Positions 36,331-40,180 of a stretch of DNA of 40,180 bases are shown piece after piece (within the stretch, counting starts at the first letter, position 1; each line of letters starts with the position of its first letter). The notes beneath the pieces were generated by a model. That model did no database searches and was not told where the DNA came from. It saw only the letters and a program-made list of their open reading frames with translations. Location of the stretch: the NCBI GenBank assembly GCA_903827955.1, contig CAIKKJ010000056.1, positions 1 through 40,180 on the forward strand, written 5' to 3'. A program made the translations under genes and the position numbers. Source of the DNA: an uncultured Verrucomicrobia subdivision 3 bacterium (GTDB lineage: Bacteria; Verrucomicrobiota; Verrucomicrobiia; Limisphaerales; UBA11358).

Positions 36331-37218
36331 TTATTTGCGAGCGGCGCAGCGGGATGTGAACCATTGCCAATCTTGTGCCGTTGGTCCATTTGGATTTCCA
36401 ATGATGAGACCACTTGAGCCAAGACCAGACATGTTCTGGGTCACGGCAATTTTAAGTCCAGGATTAACCCATTTATGATATTCAGAGTGACCATCAACAA
36501 ATGAAAAACCAGCCCCCCATTTGTGATATGCCCCCGGCACGTCGGGAAAACCAACTTGAGCTGCCCAACCACCTCCCGCAGTAAAACCATTATCAACTTG
36601 AAGCCAGCCGTCCATCCCAGAACCATTATCTGCAAGGTCAACCCCACTTTCTTCGGTAAAAACAATCAAATCAGTTGGGCCGGGGAATCCGATAATATTT
36701 GAGAGCTTACTATAGAATTTAGCATTGGCTTGATTTCCAAAAATCCCAACTCCTGGGTAATATCCAACTTGGGCTTGCATTGAATAAGTGCGAACTCGCT
36801 GGCCATTGGCCGAAGGAACATTATCTGCAGGACAACGATAAACCCCCAATTGCCCGGTCATATAACCGGCCATCAAATTAGTTTGGTAATATGCTGTATT
36901 GGTGTTGGCGTCAACGGCGCCCCACCGTTGCACAGTCAAATTACCACACCAACTGACACCTCCTACAGATGAAGGCGAGTTGGGCATCATCTGATCGTTG
37001 TTATCTCCGGCAAACATGACCCAGCCCAATGCAAGCTGCTTGTTATTGCTGATGCACTGTGCCTGATAGGCCTTACCCTTCGCGGCGGCCAGTGCGGGCA
37101 GCAACATCGCCGCCAAAATAGCGATGATGGCGATAACCACCAGCAGTTCAATCAGGGTAAAAGCTAAACTTGTTCCGCTGCTCAATTGTTTCTGTTTCAT
37201 TTCAGTTTCTATTTCCAA
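36331..37218 (-). CDS. Second prepilin-like protein with H-X9-DG C-terminus
   Basis: A 295-residue relative of its downstream neighbour: leader with [20 protein letters not shown], short charged helix and a variable middle. It closes with a [20 protein letters not shown]-type sequence (H-X9-DG-like spacing). It is upstream of the other prepilin by 24 bases, so they share a transcript. The middles of the two are unrelated, so they are distinct paralogues. The preferred start is 37218, but Met7 is possible. Confidence 0.85.
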   Translation of the reverse strand: MEIETEMKQKQLSSGTSLAFTLIELLVVIAIIAILAAMLLPALAAAKGKAYQAQCISNNKQLALGWVMFAGDNNDQMMPNSPSSVGGVSWCGNLTVQRWGAVDANTNTAYYQTNLMAGYMTGQLGVYRCPADNVPSANGQRVRTYSMQAQVGYYPGVGIFGNQANAKFYSKLSNIIGFPGPTDLIVFTEESGVDLADNGSGMDGWLQVDNGFTAGGGWAAQVGFPDVPGAYHKWGAGFSFVDGHSEYHKWVNPGLKIAVTQNMSGLGSSGLIIGNPNGPTAQDWQWFTSRCAARK

Positions 37219-37253
37219 GACATCTCAAACTAGGAGCCAAATTAATTCTTTAA

Positions 37254-37284
37254 CCGGGACACCCGCCCGTTGCGGATGTCCCGG
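37254..37284 (-). terminator. Hairpin after the giant secreted gene, probable terminator
   Basis: 13-bp stem with one mismatch (37254-37266 with 37272-37284) lying between the Calx-beta gene stop and the prepilin genes, which would follow on the minus strand. It is flanked by AATTAATT on both sides. The U-run after it is weak (TTAAAG), so termination is plausible but uncertain. Confidence 0.5.
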
Positions 37285-37306
37285 CCAAGATACGAATTAA
37301 TTCCAG

Positions 37307-40180
37307 TCAGTTGTGGAGGATTCGATAGAACACCTGTCCACCGCCACTGTATGGAGTCGTGGCCTGAAACTGATTACTACCCAGCGAGGTAATCGTCGCG
37401 GCTGGACTCACATCATTATAGGTTCCATTCACCGCGCCGGAGCTCCGGAGGGTGAAGGATGAGGTTGTATCGGTTGCACTCGAGGTGGTGAATTTGATGA
37501 CCACATTGCCGCCATTAAGGACGATGCTGTTGATGGTGACCACCGGCGGAAGCGGCAGTTGCACCACTTGAAGGTTGGCAAAATAGGCACCGGCTTCGGG
37601 ATCGCCAACGCTGGCACCAAATGGATCCGCATAACCCAGCATCAGATAACCATTCGTCCAAATCGTCGTGTTGGTATAAACAAAGACGGGCGTGTGGTTG
37701 ATGGACATGGTGACAATGCCATTTAGCTGTTTGATTTCCACATCACTCCATGTGCTCGCATCATATCCTATTACGGGCGAAGCATTGGCCGGCTGGCCGG
37801 CGGTCTGGCTGCCACTGCCGTTGCCGTCAAAGCAGGTGAACGGACCCGGATTGACTTTGAAGGCTTTGCCAAATGGTGAGGCCACCTGCGTAGCAACCCG
37901 CGTAAAGCCAGTATTGTTGTTGGTATTACCCTGACCAGTGTATTCAGCATAATCGCCAGCAGATACATAACCACTCGGCTGTGCCGTTACGTAATACCAG
38001 ATACCATCACTGGACCAAGTTTGGTTGGTGATGAATCCACCGCCATACCACCAGTTGCTGCAAGTGCCCGTGTGGTTAATACCAAACAGCACACCTTCAG
38101 TGGACCTAGAGGTCACCTGTCCTTCAATGATATTCATGTTGAACCGGACCGCATAATTGCCGCTCAAGAAGAGGTTGGTATAGTAGGCGTTCACCGCACC
38201 TGGAGCTGGCGATGTCGCATTGGCCTTGTTGCAGGTCAAGTGGAGCGCGCTGGAGTTTCCACCTGGCGGCGGCGGAAGAGTGAAACCACCTGGGGCGCTT
38301 GACAACGGCAAACCGAAATCCACACTGAAATTAGCTGCGTCATTAGCCGGATCACCGGTGCCATAAACTACGTTCCAATTAGAGGCATCGGCAGGGTTTT
38401 GCAAATCATCCGACAGTAATACGGTGTTGGGCGCATAGTGCGCTGAAACAATCGTGCCTGTGCCCGAGCCGGCTCCAATTGCATAACCGGAACCGGACGC
38501 AACGTTAACATTCAATGTGCGGTTCGTGGTGACGTTCGGATTATCCAACGGGTAAACCAGCAGTGCCGCTGTTTGTGTTCCATCAGGAATGGTCACGCTG
38601 GTGGTCGATGCGAAATCCGTGCCCGCCACAGCCGAACCACTGTAAGAAAGATTCACATTCAAATCTGAACCCGTGGTCAGCTTGCCACGACGAGTCACAA
38701 TGTAACTCAAAAAGTCACTGTTGTTGCCGGGGGGAGCGGCGTTAGTATAACGACCGTAGGCTTGGCTCGTGCCGGTGATGTCTATTGTCGGCGTGTCAGT
38801 GTCGAGAATATTCACAATGGCGCTGCCTGCACCAACGTAGCCAGTGCCAGACTGAAGGGTTAAAACAACCGTTGTCGTCGCGCTGGGAATGCCATCATCA
38901 ATCGGATAAACATAAATGTTGGTATCTGTGGCGGTAGAAGCCAAGGTCACCGAGGTGGGCAGAGTGGTATATTGCGAACCATTGGTAGCCGTGCCAGTCA
39001 GCGTGTAGGTAACGGTCAGAGGCACACCCGCCGAGGGGCGGCTGATATTAAACACTGCCGGCGTGCCAACAGTTGCTTCGTCACATGTCGGAGTCGGGGC
39101 GGACACGTTCACCACGTTGTTATAATTGGAAACCACGATGTTGGCGAACAACGCGAAGTTCAGGTTGGTATATTGATTACCAGAGACCGAGTTCGCTGCT
39201 GTTGAACCCGTGCGGCTGGCCACGAAAGTAAGAAAACTGCCCGGAGGTGTTCCTGCTGATGAATAGTTGGCCGTGGCAATAATATTACCGTCCATCTTGT
39301 AAATAATCACGCTACCAACCTTTTCAACGGACACATCATGCCACTTAAAGTCAAAAAACCCGGGAAGAGAATAGTTATTCGTTTGCTGGGGATAAAGGAT
39401 TTGCTGGGCCAAGGGAACCGGAGAGGGGGGAAAGATGGTGCGCCAGGCCACGCCGTTAGCCAGGTTGGTTGACATTTGGGCTGGAGTGTATGGAGGATTA
39501 GCCGTGGTGCTAATCATATTGCGGGTTCCCAGACCATTCGCTCCATTACCGACATTATACACCAGCGGGTCACCCGGAAAGCCCGGCGTCCCGGTTCCGG
39601 TGGACTGATAGGAGAAGTCTTGATATGAGGCCTGTATTGAAGGGCCATACATGCGTAGCTGCGCGGTGGTGCCGTTATCGGTCAAGGCTCCCACCCAAAT
39701 CGCATCGGTGTGGCCGGGCGTGGTATCAGTGGTGCCAGCCGTGCCGTAGCCGCAACCGTAGAAAACGGTTGAGGCGGTGCTGTTGTGTGTGGTGGTCGCA
39801 AAGCTCGCGGAACTGCTAGTAAAATCAGTATTCGTGGCGGCGTAAGCGCTGCAGTCTATGTTCATCCACATATCCGCGTGCATCACGAAATTGGCAGTAA
39901 TGCTGAAATTTGTTGGGCACACCGACATTCCCGCCACCGCTGCCCCGGATTTGAGGGTCACAGTGGTTGAACTCGTCGCATTCGTGTAAACCGCACTTAT
40001 CTTCAATGCGTGGTGAATTGCAGCCGAACCAAATAACGCGCTATGCGGAGCGACAGGGATGCCGGCCTTGGTGACATAGTCAAAGTTGTAATCAACCAAG
40101 TTGTTGGAAATCGAAGCAAAGGGGGCAGGAGCCGTGTAGCTGAAGAATTGCACCCAGTGCGCACTGTCGTCGGTGTTGAA
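37307..40180 (-). CDS. Giant secreted protein with Calx-beta-type repeats (5' end off window)
   Basis: The open frame continues beyond the right edge, with no stop between 40153 and 40180. The piece before a GTG at 40153 reads FNTDDSAHW, typical of the start region of secreted proteins of this group, so the true start is outside. About 950 residues are visible. An N-terminal lectin-like or concanavalin-like domain comes first. Calx-beta-like repeats follow (residues about 340-560; VNILDTDTPTIDI and TATNGSQYTTLP units with DG/DD turns), then a second concanavalin-like domain. The closing segment TPYSGGGQVFYRILHN ends as a surface or secretion module. It is rich in Thr, Ser and Asn with few charges, as for extracellular fibres. 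Export and carbohydrate binding are inference. Confidence 0.8.
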   Translation of the reverse strand, partial: FNTDDSAHWVQFFSYTAPAPFASISNNLVDYNFDYVTKAGIPVAPHSALFGSAAIHHALKISAVYTNATSSTTVTLKSGAAVAGMSVCPTNFSITANFVMHADMWMNIDCSAYAATNTDFTSSSASFATTTHNSTASTVFYGCGYGTAGTTDTTPGHTDAIWVGALTDNGTTAQLRMYGPSIQASYQDFSYQSTGTGTPGFPGDPLVYNVGNGANGLGTRNMISTTANPPYTPAQMSTNLANGVAWRTIFPPSPVPLAQQILYPQQTNNYSLPGFFDFKWHDVSVEKVGSVIIYKMDGNIIATANYSSAGTPPGSFLTFVASRTGSTAANSVSGNQYTNLNFALFANIVVSNYNNVVNVSAPTPTCDEATVGTPAVFNISRPSAGVPLTVTYTLTGTATNGSQYTTLPTSVTLASTATDTNIYVYPIDDGIPSATTTVVLTLQSGTGYVGAGSAIVNILDTDTPTIDITGTSQAYGRYTNAAPPGNNSDFLSYIVTRRGKLTTGSDLNVNLSYSGSAVAGTDFASTTSVTIPDGTQTAALLVYPLDNPNVTTNRTLNVNVASGSGYAIGAGSGTGTIVSAHYAPNTVLLSDDLQNPADASNWNVVYGTGDPANDAANFSVDFGLPLSSAPGGFTLPPPPGGNSSALHLTCNKANATSPAPGAVNAYYTNLFLSGNYAVRFNMNIIEGQVTSRSTEGVLFGINHTGTCSNWWYGGGFITNQTWSSDGIWYYVTAQPSGYVSAGDYAEYTGQGNTNNNTGFTRVATQVASPFGKAFKVNPGPFTCFDGNGSGSQTAGQPANASPVIGYDASTWSDVEIKQLNGIVTMSINHTPVFVYTNTTIWTNGYLMLGYADPFGASVGDPEAGAYFANLQVVQLPLPPVVTINSIVLNGGNVVIKFTTSSATDTTSSFTLRSSGAVNGTYNDVSPAATITSLGSNQFQATTPYSGGGQVFYRILHN

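Overview
The window reads as a chromosomal segment of a Verrucomicrobiota-like bacterium, probably of the Pedosphaera/Limisphaerales type. The signs are prepilin-like proteins with an H-X9-DG C-terminal motif, a very large secreted protein with Calx-beta-type repeats ending in a 'FYRI'-like tail, a one-protein hybrid sensor kinase with a periplasmic propeller, and fragments of rhamnosidase and polysaccharide-lyase genes. The lineage is inferred from gene style, not from a database match. The backbone is visibly GC-rich, and the island at 15.8-29.6 kb is lower in GC.

Layout. (1) 1-510: 3' end of 23S rRNA, 5S rRNA and a strong terminator. (2) 0.74-2.88 kb: a scar in front of an intact tRNA-Arg(TCT). 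It holds two decayed, related integrase 5' ends, an extra 5' half of the tRNA that stops exactly at the anticodon loop, and a chimeric open frame joining a rhamnosidase piece to a beta-helix lyase piece. (3) 3.0-15.7 kb: ordinary core genes. These are rluD/lspA, a NYN-type nuclease, a von Willebrand A protein, two cyclophilins (one lipoprotein, one cytosolic), a NUDIX hydrolase, a NifU/IscU-like protein, rnc with a zinc-ribbon partner, and a 1326-residue hybrid histidine kinase.

(4) 15.80-29.63 kb: an integrated genomic island in tRNA-Thr(CGT), bounded by a 48-bp perfect direct repeat that is the 3' half of the tRNA. The right end carries a tyrosine integrase and the left end a small serine recombinase. 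The cargo is mainly defence-like: a type I restriction-modification operon (hsdM-hsdS-X-hsdR) in which X is a predicted PD-(D/E)XK nuclease. Next to it are small unknown genes: a NADAR-domain gene overlapping an unknown partner, a two-gene unit whose first product has a Cys cluster and a DnaB-like stretch, and a protein built from an internal duplication. Two of these units share a 23-bp bipartite upstream motif.

(5) 29.7-40.2 kb: backbone again. A multipass acyltransferase is followed by a group that looks like murein-peptide handling: a secreted serine hydrolase, an LD-carboxypeptidase with an overlapping start, a second serine hydrolase and a dipeptide epimerase. Then come two prepilin-like proteins and the C-terminal 950 or so residues of a giant secreted repeat protein that runs off the window.

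The most rewarding places to look are the island cargo (nuclease X, NADAR pair, Cys-cluster pair, repeat protein) and the unusual stacked integration at the 5' side of tRNA-Arg.
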